Source: Primulina eburnea (taxonomy: Eukaryota; Streptophyta; Magnoliopsida; Lamiales; Gesneriaceae). Taken from it: a stretch of DNA of 64,000 nt. Position 1 is the first letter of the stretch. Every line of letters begins with the position of its first letter. The position numbers and the translations under genes were made by a program. The notes under the pieces are model-generated. The model saw only the letters and a program-made list of their open reading frames with translations. It did no database searches and had not been told where the DNA came from. The DNA lies in assembly GCF_022965805.1 (NCBI RefSeq), contig NC_133101.1:17951054-18015053 (forward strand). The letters are read 5' to 3'. Positions 45,487-57,510 of this stretch are shown piece by piece.

Positions 45487-48400
45487 TGTAAGGTCCAAAA
45501 TTAAGATGACGTAACCCAACTGCATGCGAATCTAGAAAATAATAGAAAATAAGTAATAATTGATTTTAAGTGCTAATTAATTATGTGACATACTTGTTTA
45601 TATGCTAAATGAGATTCTATTGTCATCATGCATAAAATTGTATTTTTTTTAGGAATATTCAAGTGACGATCGAGGAACGGGGACCGAGGGCTGAAAAATG
45701 TAAAATGTTTTTAGTAAATGATTATTTTTAATTATTTAAAATATGGTCTATGCTTTTTAGTATTTTTTAAAATAAGGGTTTTTGAGGTGATTTTATACGC
45801 CGGGACGTAATTTTTTTCGGTGTTGGTCTTTCAACTAAAATTCGAACTTTTTGACAACCCGGCTAATAAATTCACATATTTAATTAAAAAAAAACTTTGT
45901 TATTATTTTATTTAAATCCTAATTTAACTAATGGGCCTAATTAGATGGCTTAATAGGCCTAATAAGCCTTGTAGGTGTTTAACTAATATTTAACGTGTAA
46001 AAAAAAGTCACAAAACCCTATTCTAGATTCATCAAACCATCGGCCACCTATTTTCTTTTTCTGAAAACTCTCCACCCCTCTCTCAATCACACGGCAACAC
46101 ACTTACACATACACGGCACTTTGAAAAAGTTTTGTGAGGGTTTTCGAAGGTAGCAAGCTAGTAGAAGCCAAAGTCGTCTCCGTTCTTCGTCGTCAACGAT
46201 TATTCGAGCGTATAATACGCAAAGGCACGCCGTAATCTTCTTTTTCTCATCCATCATGTCATAATATGTTTTTTTAAAAGTTTTGTTATGAAGCATGAAA
46301 AAATCGAAAGTTACTGCCTTTGTTTCTCTTTTTTTTATGACTTATGCATCTCTTATTGCATGCCATGATACACGTTTTTGTTATACCAAGGGGCTGCCAT
46401 GATGTCTAGGCATGGATAAGTAAGGATTACACATGTTTTGAAGTCCCACACACCACACACAAATGGCCTAAAACAAAGAAAGAAAAAGAAACAAGAACAT
46501 GCAAGAACCGTAAACTGCTGTCCAGAACATGGGGTTCGATTTTTGCTCTGCAAGGGCTAGGGCTTGGTTAGTTCGTACCAGGGACTAGCCAAGGTCATGA
46601 GTGAGTCATGGAGGGATTCCTAGCCAAGCTAGGACTCTACCCGAGGAAAAACAGCCCACAGCTGTGCTGTCTTCGCGCGGCTGCAGGAGTTCAGGGGCTC
46701 GTTGCGGGGTCACGGTCTGGGCAAGGGTGGTTCACTAGAGTCCTAAGAAGGTGCTTAATGTGTTGGTTCAAGGGTTGGGGGATCAGTTTAGGTTGTAAAC
46801 ACCAAAACATAAAGTCCTACCACACTAGGGAGTCTCGGCCAGCTTGGGGTATTTTGGGAGGGCTTCGTTTTGGACTTTAGGTTGGTTGTCTTGGTAAACC
46901 TAGGGTCTAGTAGGCTAATTTGGGACGTTGGTCAAGTTTTGGACCAACATGGTTTGGGGGTAACTCGTGAAAATCGGAAGTTGGTTCGGGGTCGAAGTTT
47001 AGGTGTCAAATAGTTTTTTTAAAAGAAGAAAAATTGGAAAACGGCTCACGGGGGTCGAGTCATGGTCTATAAGGGCTAAAATAATATAAAAATACTAAAT
47101 TTAGAATTTAGGATTTTTATATTAAAGTTTGGGATTTTTCGTGATTAAAACACCGTTAAAACAATTAATTAAAGATAAATGAAAAAGTCTAATATTTAAT
47201 CTAAATAAAATTATGGAAAAATTTGTGTAAGCTTAAATAATTATTTGGGACTTGTTAGAGTCATGAAATCTAGAAGAAAGTCGAAATCGTAAAATGTTGA
47301 GCCCAGGGGTAAAACAGTCTTTTTACACCGGGAAATTAGTAAAGGTCATGGCAGTGCCCTAAATGCTGTTTTTATCTTAATATGATTATTTTTAAATGTT
47401 TATGAAATATTCATGATTTAATTATGAATTTTAAATGTCTAAGGGATTTTTATGATTTAAGAAGACATTTAAAATACATGTTGCGTGCTTGGTTTCAAAA
47501 ATGGAAAATGTAAATATTATTCATGATTTTTCTAAGTGATGTGAATGAAAAATGTTGAAGGATGTGAAGTTATTGTGACTAATTCGTTAATGATGGCGAC
47601 ACCGTGAGGGTTATGGTCCCAGTGGGAGCCCGACGGTCGTGTTTCCATCGTTACGAATATGTGGTAACGGTTAAGTGGTAACGGTTTTGTGGTAACGGAA
47701 AAATGGGAATATCGTGAGGGGAAAAGGCCCCAGAGGGAGCCCATTTATGTGAAAAAGCCCCAGAGAGAGCCCCGACGATCGTATTTCTATTCGATAATGA
47801 TAGGCCAAGGCTCAGTTGACCGGTGAGAGTGTCGCTGATGTCTCCGCCGCCCAGTACTGCGGTTTTATGTAGATGGATCCATCGATTTTCATGTCATGTC
47901 ATGTTGAGCAAAGTCACAATTAACGATCTGAATTCAATAAAGGAAAAGGAAAAGGAAAATTTTTACGATCATGTTAAAATGTTTTATGTCATGATAAGGA
48001 AAAATATCAAGGTTATTTATGCATGTCATGAAAAGTTATTTTTACTTACAAGTATTTTCACTGCTGCATGTGGTTTTATATATATTATTTGGTATAAAGA
48101 TGATGGTGTGTTGAGTCTTTAGACTCACTAAGTGTGATGGATGCAGGTGAGTTTGATGGAGGTCTTGATGGATGATTCTACTGGACTGTCGGTGCACACA
48201 ACCCGAGGACCAGCGCTACTATTTTCCGCATTACGTTTTATGATTATTGATTTAAGTTAAAGATTTTTAAGACTATTTATTTATGCTTTTGAGAGATTTT
48301 TGAGAGGTTTAGTATGGGCTTTACTTTTCAAATTATTGCTTTTTAGGTTTGGTAAAACAGTAGACGATTTTATTTTCAAGACTATTTTACTTGATTTTTA

Positions 48401-48531
48401 AAATGCTAGTGGTTGATGTTTCATTTTAATATGCAAAATATTTGATAAAAATATTTATAAGAGATGACCGAAAATTAGAGGAAAAAAAATAATTCTAGTA
48501 CTTTTAAATCAATAAAAAGGCATATGTTTCA
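45487..48531 (+). repeat. 3' LTR of element C
   Basis: It runs from TGTAAGGTCC to ATGTTTCA and is followed by TAATT. It has only one of the two GAGTCCTAG hairpins seen in the 5' LTR (46614-46636), consistent with loss of about 45 bases between the repeats. The palindrome TGAGTCTTTAGACTCA is at 48112-48127. Confidence 0.92.
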
Positions 48532-49830
48532 TAATTAGTTTAATTAAATTTTCTAAAAATAAAATTGATTGAGTGTTAAAAGTTATCACCACAACAAGGT
48601 TTTCCAATGAACATTAAATTAGCATTTAATAATATATTTTTTTATCCCAAATGCATATTATTTCGAAATTACCTTAATTTGAAAGAATTATAATGCATTG
48701 TAGTTTTCTTCCAAAACCATATGTATATTGTATATCTTGAATTGTCTTCTTAAAAATTCAAATATGAGAGCACAAGAAAATTAAAAGAGATAGATTCAAA
48801 AGAGTTTCAAATGAAAATTAAATTACTCTCAATAAACATGTATATTACCCTCAATAATAAAAATTGTTTGACACTCAATGCATGCGATTCGAGATTTCCA
48901 TAATTTGAAAGAGTTAATGTATGATATAATTCTGTCAAAAGCATCCAATGTATAATTTTTGTCCATTGAGATGTCTTATTTGAATTTTAAATTATAAATA
49001 ATGTAATACTGCATATTAGATTAGAAACCAATTTTATTCTATTTATCTTACTAAATTTATCTACTCCAAAATTGAATTCTGAAATGACTTCTCTTTTCAA
49101 CATCATATATGAGTTGAATCCTTCCAAGATGTAATGTTCGTTTAAATTTAGATTTGTTCGTTGTTATGAACTACCTACATATGGAAACAACGAGAACAAC
49201 GAAACACTAAGTTTGAAATCTGTCTTTCATGATCGAGAAGTAAAAATTATTATTCTTATATTTGTACAAAATTTTAATTATTACGTATTACTAATGTGAT
49301 AATTTTCTTCTATATTACAAAGTTCACGGATACATGATAGGTTAAAATGTCCCGTAATGAAAATGATTAAATCAATTCTAAAGAAAGTACACATCTTATT
49401 AGAAGATATCTTATAAAATTTATTGATCTTGTTTTGAAATACACATAATAAATATTAATAAAATAGTTTTTCTGATTTATACATAATTTACTTATAATCA
49501 CATGTTTCATTTTTCTTTCGGAATACTAGGTTGTTGTGTATATAATGAAGAGATTTTGTCACAACCTATTTGGATAAAGATATTGATGAAACAATTATTG
49601 TTATCATTCAAATGTGTCAAACACGTGCCATGTCAAAAAATTGTTTGTGAATGTGGATTTAGATGAAATTACTGATTTTTTTTAAAAAAATTCTCATTAA
49701 TTTTATTGAATGTGATTTTAAATTATTTTTTATCACATGTTAAAAAATTAATAATATATAGCTTCTCGAAAATTAAAAAATTAAATATGTATTAAGGTTG
49801 GTGGTCGACGTCAATACACTAAACACGATA

Positions 49831-50011
49831 GAGTAGATCTCTTGTGAGACGGTCTCACGAATATTTATCTGTGAGACTGGTCAACCCTACCGATATTCAC
49901 AATAAAAATTAATACTCTTGGCATAAAAAGTAATATTTTTTTATGGATGACCCAAATAAGAGATCCGTCTCACAAAATACGACCCGTGAGACTGTCTCAC
50001 AAGTTTTTACG
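49831..50011 (-). mobile_element. Mutator-like MITE, copy 2
   Basis: A 181-base copy, reversed relative to 34815-34996, with the same GTGAGACGGTCTCAC-type termini and the internal GTCAACCCTAC segment. The flanks AACACGATA (49822-49830) and AATATGATA (50012-50020) match at 7 of 9 positions with two transitions, fitting an aged 9-base duplication. Confidence 0.8.
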
Positions 50012-50231
50012 AATATGATAAGCATCGTGTCATTGCCTTAGGCTAACACAATCTAAAATTTTGATATATGATAGTGATTATTAGCCAAAAAATTTAATCG
50101 ACATGCGTTGTATTTAAGAAAGTTTTTTACAATTAACGAAAAATAGTTTTTATTTTTATTTTTTATAATTATATTATTTTTTTCAATTTAAATATCTATT
50201 TATTTTTCACTAATTTTTAATAATATCATCC

Positions 50232-50264
50232 CGTGCATGTGCATCGCACGTGTTAAATACTAGT
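50232..50264 (+). mobile_element. Helitron-like 3' terminus
   Basis: CGTGC and GCACG form a 5-bp stem around a 9-base loop (50232-50250), followed 9 bases later by CTAGT and then T. A short hairpin just before a terminal CTRRT with insertion before T is the Helitron 3' signature. The 5' TC end was not located, so the extent is unknown. Confidence 0.45.
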
Positions 50265-51248
50265 TAAATGTTAAACGAGACATTTAAGAGGCTTCATAAT
50301 ATTTTTTTTTTAACAAAGCTAATGTAACCATGAAACTATAGAAACACGTGACCTCTAAAACAACATAAACAGATCCTAAAACAAAACCAAAAAAAGGATA
50401 AAATAAAATTCATTAAAAAAATATAAAATACAAAAACTCAATATATTTATTATATTAAAAAATGTATTTCTTTTTACAAGAATATATATTTTGTGTCAAA
50501 AAATATTATAAATACGCTAACCGATATTATATATTTGAGAATATATACTTGTATAATCATATTTATAAGTTTTTAAAGAGATAATAAATTAGTATGCTTA
50601 TATTTTAAGGTTTTTTCATTAGTGTGCTTATATTTATAAGTTTTTAAAGAGATAATTTCTGGATGTTTTGTATTTGAAAATTTTTAAATAACATCTTAAA
50701 TGTTTCCTTAGATGTTTTTCATGTCACACAACTATTTAGGGTTTTTGGTCCTTTAAAGTTTAAATTTTCAATTTTTTTTTGTCTTAGTTTAATTTGGTTT
50801 TTCTTTTACTTTTACTCATTTTACCTTGATTATTGACTCAGATATGTTAGTAATGTTCAACATCGTATCAACATTGAATGTCATGTCAATATTACCACAA
50901 AAAATTAAAATTAACAATAAAAAACCAATGTATTTGATTAAAATAAATTTTTTCCTAGAATATATATATATTAAAAATTAAAATTAACAATAAAAAAACC
51001 AATTTATTTGATTAAAATAAATTTTTTCCTAGTGTGTGTGTGTGTATATATATTATGATGGTGAAATTAGTAGCCAGTACCTTTCGATACACGCTAGATA
51101 AACTCCAGAGCTAACGCAATACTCCGTAAACAACATAGGTAGATGTTATTTTTATTTTATTATTATTGTTACAATTGGATTTTGTAGAGGTATCAATTAA
51201 AAATAGCGAAAATTGAATATCGCCATTATCTAAATCCGAGCATGGTTT

Positions 51249-51707
51249 TGTCTGCAAAGAATAGTCAAATAAGGTGGCCAATTGGAGACATCATTTAATG
51301 TGAAATTTGTTGCAGTCTTCTTTGAATCTGATTTGAACACGTTACGTTCGGCAGATGAATTTCAGAAATTTCGGATGTTCATACTGGAATGATGCATCTA
51401 TAAATAGACGCATCATTCGACATTTCAATGTATCTCATTCACAAGTTTCTTCTTGTGATTTCTTATTTCTCATATTAGTTCTATAATATTTGTGAGGTGT
51501 TTGTTCTCCTGTATTAAGAGAGTGTGTGTTCTCTTTGAAAACACAGTGAGTGAGTTGTACACCACAAAATATTATAGTGGAAATCTTTTCATCTTGTCTG
51601 TGGTTTTTACCCTAATAATTTTAGGGACTTTCCACGTAAATCTCCGTGTCTAGTTTATTCTTTATTTTCGGGTTTATTATATCAAATTACCGCACGTGGG
51701 ACCAACA
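51249..51707 (+). repeat. 5' LTR of element E
   Basis: It runs from TGTCTGCAAA to GGACCAACA. CTATAAATAG at about 51399-51408 is a plausible TATA box and is conserved in the right LTR. Confidence 0.9.
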
Positions 51708-51709
51708 AG

Positions 51710-51726
51710 TGGTATCAGAGCATTGG
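51710..51726 (+). other. tRNA-iMet primer binding site of element E
   Basis: TGGTATCAGAGCATTGG lies two bases after the LTR. Confidence 0.9.
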
Positions 51727-51861
51727 TTTAAAATTTCTTAAAATTCTGAGTATACTCTGTGGTTGCAGCCTAGACTGATATTCCACATCAGAAAAGATTT
51801 TTTGAGTTTTTTATTAAGGCGGGATTTGTTTTGTCCAGTCTACTAAATTGTTGTAGACATA

Positions 51862-52652
51862 ATGGCGGGAAGGTACGAGATAACAAAGTTCAACGGAAGC
51901 AATTATATGCTGTGGAAAATAAAGATACAAGCAGTTTAAAAAAAAAGAATTGCTTGGCGGCTATTGGAGATCGACCGGTGGAAATTACGGATGATGGAAA
52001 GTGGAATGAGATGAATGACAACGCTGTTGCCAATTTACACTTGGCTATAGCAGACGACGTATTGTCAAGTATCTCTGAGATAAAAACAACCAAAGTTATC
52101 TGGGATACTTTGACAAAAATGTACGAGGTCAAGTCCCTACACAACATGATTTTCCTAAAGAGAAGGTTTTATACTCTTCGGATGACGGAATCCTCATCGA
52201 TGACCGACCATATCAACACACTAAATACTCTATTTGCCCGACTCACTTCCATGGGGCATAAAATAGGGAAAAATGAACGTGCAGAGCTTCTACTTCAAAG
52301 TCTACCAGATTCATATGATCAACTTATCATCAACATAACCAACAAAATTCTTATGGGCTTTCTAAGATTCGACGATGTCTTAACTGCGGTTCTCGGAGAA
52401 AAAAGCCAGCGCAAGAATAAGGAAGATATGTTGGTAACCTCGAAGAAGGTAGAGGCTTTACCGATGATAAGAGAAAGATTTATGGACCGTGACTCAAGTG
52501 AGAGCCAAAGACGAGGTAGATCAAAGTCGAGAAGTAAGAAGAAAAATATTTACTGCTTTAAATGTGGCGGTAAAAGACACTTTAAGAAAGAGTGTACGAG
52601 TATGGATAAAAGTTCTCAAGGAAATGTGGCCAGTACTTCAGGCAGTAGTTAA
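51862..52652 (+). pseudogene. Element E gag (frameshifted)
   Basis: The ATG of MAGRYEITKFNGSNYMLWK starts the protein. A frameshift in the A-run near 51938-51946 moves to the frame containing NCLAAIGDRPVEITDDGKW, VIWDTLTKMYEVKSLHN and LLLQSLPDSYDQLI. The zinc knuckle CFKCGGKRHFKKEC (CX2CX4HX4C) is near the end. It would coat the RNA in the particle. Confidence 0.87.
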
Positions 52653-53580
52653 ATATTATTCAACGAAGCAGCAACAGTTGCAGAAGGCAAGCACAAATTT
52701 TGTGACACATGGATTATGTATTCAGGACCGACGTGGCACATGATGTCTCGGAGAGAATGGTTTGATCATTATGAACCAGTCTCAGAAGGATCTGTATTCA
52801 TGGCAAATGATCATGCCTTGGAAATCGTTGGGGTCGGTACTATCAAAATTAAAATATTTGATGGCACCATTCGCACCATACAGGAGGTACGATATGTGAA
52901 AGGACTAACGAAAAAAATTTTTGTCCTTGGGGCAATTGGATGACATCGGGTGCAAAACCCGTATCGAGAACGGGATCATGAAAATTGTGAAGGGTTCACT
53001 TGTGGTTATGAAGGCGAAAAACGTTGCTGCAAATCTGTATGTACTTTTGGGATAAACACACAAGGAGGCAGAACTAGTTGTTGCATTAATTGGTTCAGGA
53101 AAAGAATTAACAGTGTTATGGCATAGAAAGCTCGGGCATATGTCAGAACGGGGGTTGAAAATTCTTTCAGAACGGAAACTGTTGCCGGGACTTACAGTCA
53201 AAACCGCTTGTTATATTATCAATCGTTCTCCTTCAGTGACGATTGATCTGAAGACTCCGATGGAGATGTGGACTGGGAAGCCGGTAGATTATTCTCATTT
53301 ACATACATTTGGAAGTCCTGTGTACGTTCTGTACAATGAACAAGAAAGATCAAAGTTGGATTCGAAATCCAGAAAATGTTTCTTCTTGGGATATGCTGGT
53401 GGAGTAAAGGGGTTTCGCTTGTGGGATCATACTGTTCACAGGCTTGTCATCAGCAGGGATGTTATCTTCGAGGAAGATAAAGTAAAAGAAGACAAAGGCA
53501 CATCGAATTCAGAAACTACTTATTTTCAGGAGGAAAATAAGACGGACGAAGGTCAAGTTTCTTGTGAAGCAGTACCATAG
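52653..53580 (+). pseudogene. Element E protease and truncated integrase
   Basis: The protease region reads WIMYSGPTWHMMSR: the catalytic Asp of the usual D-S-G motif is Tyr (TAT at 52719-52721), so the protease would be dead. After YVKGLTKKIF a frameshift leads to the GAG-pre-integrase domain LWHRKLGHMSERGLKIL (about 53113). That joins, after LLPGLTVKTA, directly to the C-terminal integrase part YIINRSPSVTIDLKTPMEMW and FLGYAGGVKGFRLWD. The whole DDE core expected between them is absent, an internal deletion of several hundred bases. Confidence 0.85.
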
Positions 53581-55270
53581 CATGAAGAACAAGAACATGT
53601 TGAGTCTGAAGTTTCCAATGTGAGGCAGTCAACTCGAGATGAAAGACCACTAGGTTGGCTTTCAGATTATGTCACTGAAAGTAACATTACATATTGTCTA
53701 TTATCAGAGGATGGCGAGCCATCGAGTTTCCACGAGGCTACTCAAAGCTCGGATGTATCCTTGTGGATGATAGCAATGCAAGAAGAGTTGGAGGTATAGA
53801 ATGGAATAAAACTTGGGATCTTGTACACTACCACGAGGGAGGAAAGCCATTGGAAAAAGATGGGTCTATAAGATCAAGCGTGATGGCAATAACCAAGTGG
53901 AGCGGTATCGTGCTAGGTTGGTTGTAAAAGGGTATGCTCATAAAGAAGGCATTGACTCCAATGAGATATTTTCTCCTGTGGTTCGGCTTACAACAGTCAG
54001 AGTGGTGTTGGCATTGTGTGCGGTGTTTGACCTACATCTAGAACAGGTAGATGTAAAAATGGCTTTTCTTCATGGAGATCTTGAAGAAGAAATCTATATG
54101 CTCCAGCCAGAAAGTTTTGCGGAAAAATACAATGAGAACTTGGTTTTTATGTTGAGCAAATCTCTGTACGGTCTCAAACAGGCGCCGAAGTGTTGGTACC
54201 AGAGATTTGATTCCTATATCATGATCCTTGGATACAACAGATTGAGTGCAGACCCTTGTACACATTTCAAGAGGTCTGGTGATGATTATATTATTTTGTT
54301 GTTGTATGTGGACGACATGTTGTTAGCAGACCCCAATAAAGATCAGGTCCAAGGATTGAAGACACAGTTGGCTAGGGAATTTGATATGAAGGACTTGGGA
54401 CTAGCAAACAAGATTCTAGAGATGAAAGTTCACTGAGACAGAAGTAACAGAAAAATATTGCTTTCCCATAAAAATTATATGAAGAAAGTCTTGCAACGCT
54501 TCAGCTTGCAAGATAGTAAGTCAATATCGACCTCTCTTCCTGTTAACTTCAAGTTATCCACTGAGATGTGTCCTAGCAGTGAAACAGAGAGGATGGAGAT
54601 GTCTCGAGTACCATATGCATCAGCAGTGGGGAGTTTGATGTTTGCTATGATCTGTACAAGACCGGACATTGGTCAAGCAGTGGAAGCAGTTAGTCGGTAT
54701 ATGACGAATCCTAGACGAGAGCATTGGAGCACTGTTAAGAGGATCCTTAGGTACATTAAGGGGAGCTCGAATGCTGCATTATGTTATGGAGGATCAGATT
54801 TTACACTCAGGGGCCATGTCGATTCAGATTATGCAGGTGATCCTGATAAGAGGAAATCTACTAATGGTTATGTGTTTACGCTTGCAGGGGGAGCAGTAAG
54901 CTGAGTTTCAAAACTGCAAACAATTGTGACATTATATACAACGGAGGCAGAATATATGACAGCAATTCAAGCTTGCAAGGAGACAATATGGATTAAAATG
55001 TTATTGGAGGAGATCGGGCACAAACAAGAGAATGTTTAATTGTTTTGTGACAGTCAGAGTGCCTTGCACATCGCAAGGAATCCAGCCTTTCATTCCAGGA
55101 CGAAACACATTGGAGTAAAATTTCACTTTGTACGAGAAGTAGTAGAGGAAGGAAGCGTGGATATCCAGAAGATCCATACAAATGATAACATAGCTGATTT
55201 CCTGACCAAGCCAGTGAACACTGATAAGTTTGATTGGTGCAGATCTTTAAGTGGCCTAGCAGAAACGTAA
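53581..55270 (+). pseudogene. Element E reverse transcriptase and RNase H (broken)
   Basis: RT shows YRARLVVKGYAHKEGIDSNEIFSPV-type sequence, VDVKMAFLHGDLEEEIYM, SLYGLKQAPKCWYQRF and the catalytic YVDDMLLA (about 54305-54328). RNase H shows RPDIGQAVEAVSRYM, GHVDSDYAGDPDKRKSTNGYVF and, after a stop at about 54902, [37 protein letters not shown] and [14 protein letters not shown]. Stops or shifts lie near 53800, 54436, 54902 and 55037. The active-site Asp residues are present. Confidence 0.88.
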
Positions 55271-55330
55271 GTAGTAGGGAATGACAAGATTAAAAGAATG
55301 TATGAAGATGTGTTTGATTCTCAATCAAAT

Positions 55331-55346
55331 CTCCAAGTGGGAGAAA
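55331..55346 (+). other. Polypurine tract of element E
   Basis: CTCCAAGTGGGAGAAA precedes the right LTR; AAGTGGGAGA is typical of Ty1/copia elements. Confidence 0.8.
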
Positions 55347-55805
55347 TGTCGGAAAATAATAGTCAAATAAGATGGCCAATTGGAGACATCATTTAATGTG
55401 AAATTTGTTGTAGTCTTCTTTGAATTTGATTTGAACACGTTTCGTTCGGCAGTTGAATTTCAGAAATTGCGGATGTTCATAGTGGAATGATGCATCTATA
55501 AATAGATGCATCGTTCAGCATTTCAATGTATCCCATTCACAAGTTTCTTCTTGTGATTTCTTATTTCTCATATTTGTTTTATAATATTTGTGAAGTGTTT
55601 GTTCTCCTGTATTAAGAGAGTGTATGTTCTCTTTAAAAACACAGTGAGTGAGTTGTACACCACAAAATATTATATTGGAAATATTTTCATCTTGTCTGTG
55701 ATTTTTACCCTAATAATTTTAAAGGTTTTCCACGTAAATCTCGGTGTCTAGTTTATTCTTTATTTTCGGGTTTATTATCTCAAATTACCGTACGTGGGAC
55801 TAACA
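55347..55805 (+). repeat. 3' LTR of element E
   Basis: 459 bases, TGTCGGAAAA to GGACTAACA, the same length as the 5' LTR and differing by scattered substitutions. Confidence 0.9.
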
Positions 55806-57510
55806 AGTTTTAAATTAACGATTCCGACTAAAAAAAGAAGGTGGAAATCGATTTCGAACCACTTGTATTCAATTTTTGTTGCAATTTGTTTCGTTTTATT
55901 TGTACGGAAGAACATTAATTTAAAATTAATGGTTAAATTAAATTTAGTTATTCGACAATTATATAATGAAATATTGTAAATATCTTATTTTTATGAAAAA
56001 AATAGTGGAAAATTAAATTTATATTTATTAAGTAATTTAATTATATGTTTTAAGTTATAAATTCATGTATGCTAAATATATCAAAATTTAAGAATAATTT
56101 ACGGTTTTTTTAAATTATGATTCCACATGATTTTAATTTTGGGTTCTTATTTATAGGAATCAAAATCGAATCGTAAGTTCTTAGTTGTGATTCCCATTTT
56201 CTGTTTGACAGCGATTTTGATTTCGATACCCTTGATTTGTTCATCATATATAAAATAGGAGACGGGAAGTCTCTGAGAACTTGTGATTCTCCTTGGATTC
56301 GTAATTCTTTGGCTTTAAACTCGTACCAAAAACCTTTCAAAACCTAAAATTTCAATGGGTTAGTGAACGCCTACAGGAAAATAAAAAAGATTGGAACATT
56401 GCCTTGATCAAATCGATATTCCGGAATCATGATGTGCAGGTAATTCCAAAATTCAGGTTGATCATAATGCAAACAAAGATAGATTTATATGGCATCATCA
56501 CAAAAAAATATTTAATGGCCATTCTCCTTACAATATGCTTTATGGATCTTAAATTTTTTTACTCTCTGAAAACAGAATGCAGTGATCATAATCACACAGA
56601 ACAATTTATGTGGAACACGACTTGGAAGCTTGAAATCAAAGAGAAAAAAAACAGTCAAGATTTGATGGATTGTACTTTCATAAAAAAAATTGGCATAACA
56701 AATTTCTTGAGAAAAAAGAAAAGTGAATTCTAAAATATTATTGTTGGACCAGGCTAAGTACAATTGGGCCTGAGCTGATAAGTCCACTCTGATCTTGTTA
56801 GTTTTCTTTGGATTATATTGGGCCCAAACTGAATACAACCTAACGTAACCAAACCAAAAAAATATACCGGCATGACCTATTTATCAGACTGTTTGTATAC
56901 ACGGTTGGAATGATAGCGATAAACCCTCAAAATTTTTTTTTTGGTGTGAGTTCGAGATAACGTAATAACTTTTAAATTAATATGATATGATAAATCGTAT
57001 GAGATAATTCATGTCTGATAGATTCAAACAAAATAACATTGTTAAGAAGATCAATTGAACTCGTAATCATTTGTACATAAAAATCATATGTTCTATTAAA
57101 TCGAATACGCAAAAATGAAATTAGCTTTGTTTTATTCTTACGGATCAAATACAAATCATTATTGTATTCCACTCGAACCTTTCTTCAAACTTTCTGCGGG
57201 GTCCTTAAATCCTAATCGTTATTACAATGTAATCTGATTAGGGTTAATTAATTACAGGAAAAAACAAGTTTAAAATTTCTTTATAATGAGTCCAAAACTT
57301 AATTGAATACTAAAATTATTATTCATCTCACATCATAAACATGTCCACACATAATCAAAACAAGTACATACAAACAACTCATATCCTCGGGACATGCATC
57401 GGTATATAAAGACATATACATATATACTGGGAAACAAAACATAAAATCTCAGCTCAACAGTGACTCCCTCCAAAAGCACCCTCTCTGATCTCCTGATATC
57501 ATGGAGTACC
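55806..57510. other. Intergenic stretch, no recognised feature
   Basis: AT-rich sequence. The longest plus-strand frame (56404-56733, 109 codons) and the overlapping minus-strand frame (56512-56838) show no motif, no good start context and biased AT content. I see nothing I can support as a gene. Confidence 0.6.

Larger units (their letters stand above)
37006..48531 (+). mobile_element. Element C: Tekay-like Ty3/gypsy retrotransposon (decayed)
   Basis: LTRs of about 3.05 kb flank gag, protease, RT, RNase H and integrase with a chromodomain-like tail. The 5-base target duplication TAATT is exact (37001-37005 and 48532-48536). A tRNA-iMet primer site and a polypurine tract are present. The coding part has about six stops and at least one frameshift, so the element is not autonomous. 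The protein is related to element A but not a close copy. Confidence 0.93.
48532..51248. other. Intergenic stretch with MITE copy 2 and a Helitron-like terminus
   Basis: AT-rich and without credible open frames. It includes a Mutator-like MITE (49831-50011), a Helitron-like 3' end (50232-50264), and a tandem duplication of about 60 bases at 50899-50958 and 50973-51032 (AAAAATTAAAATTAAC...TTTTTTCCTAG), followed by short TG and TA repeats. No gene is supported. Confidence 0.7.
51249..55805 (+). mobile_element. Element E: Ty1/copia retrotransposon lacking the integrase core
   Basis: Two LTRs of 459 bases, a tRNA-iMet primer site, and Gag, protease, truncated integrase, RT and RNase H in the Ty1/copia order (integrase before RT). 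The flanks GGTTT (51244-51248) and AGTTT (55806-55810) fit a 5-base duplication with one change. The Gag start MAGRYEITKFNGSNY and the HINTLNTLFARLTSMG region suggest a Tork/TNT1-like lineage, assigned with modest confidence. Confidence 0.88.

Noticed and set aside
56404..56733. 109-codon frame in the intergenic stretch
   Set aside because: AT-rich composition, overlapping frame on the other strand, no motif and no supporting context.
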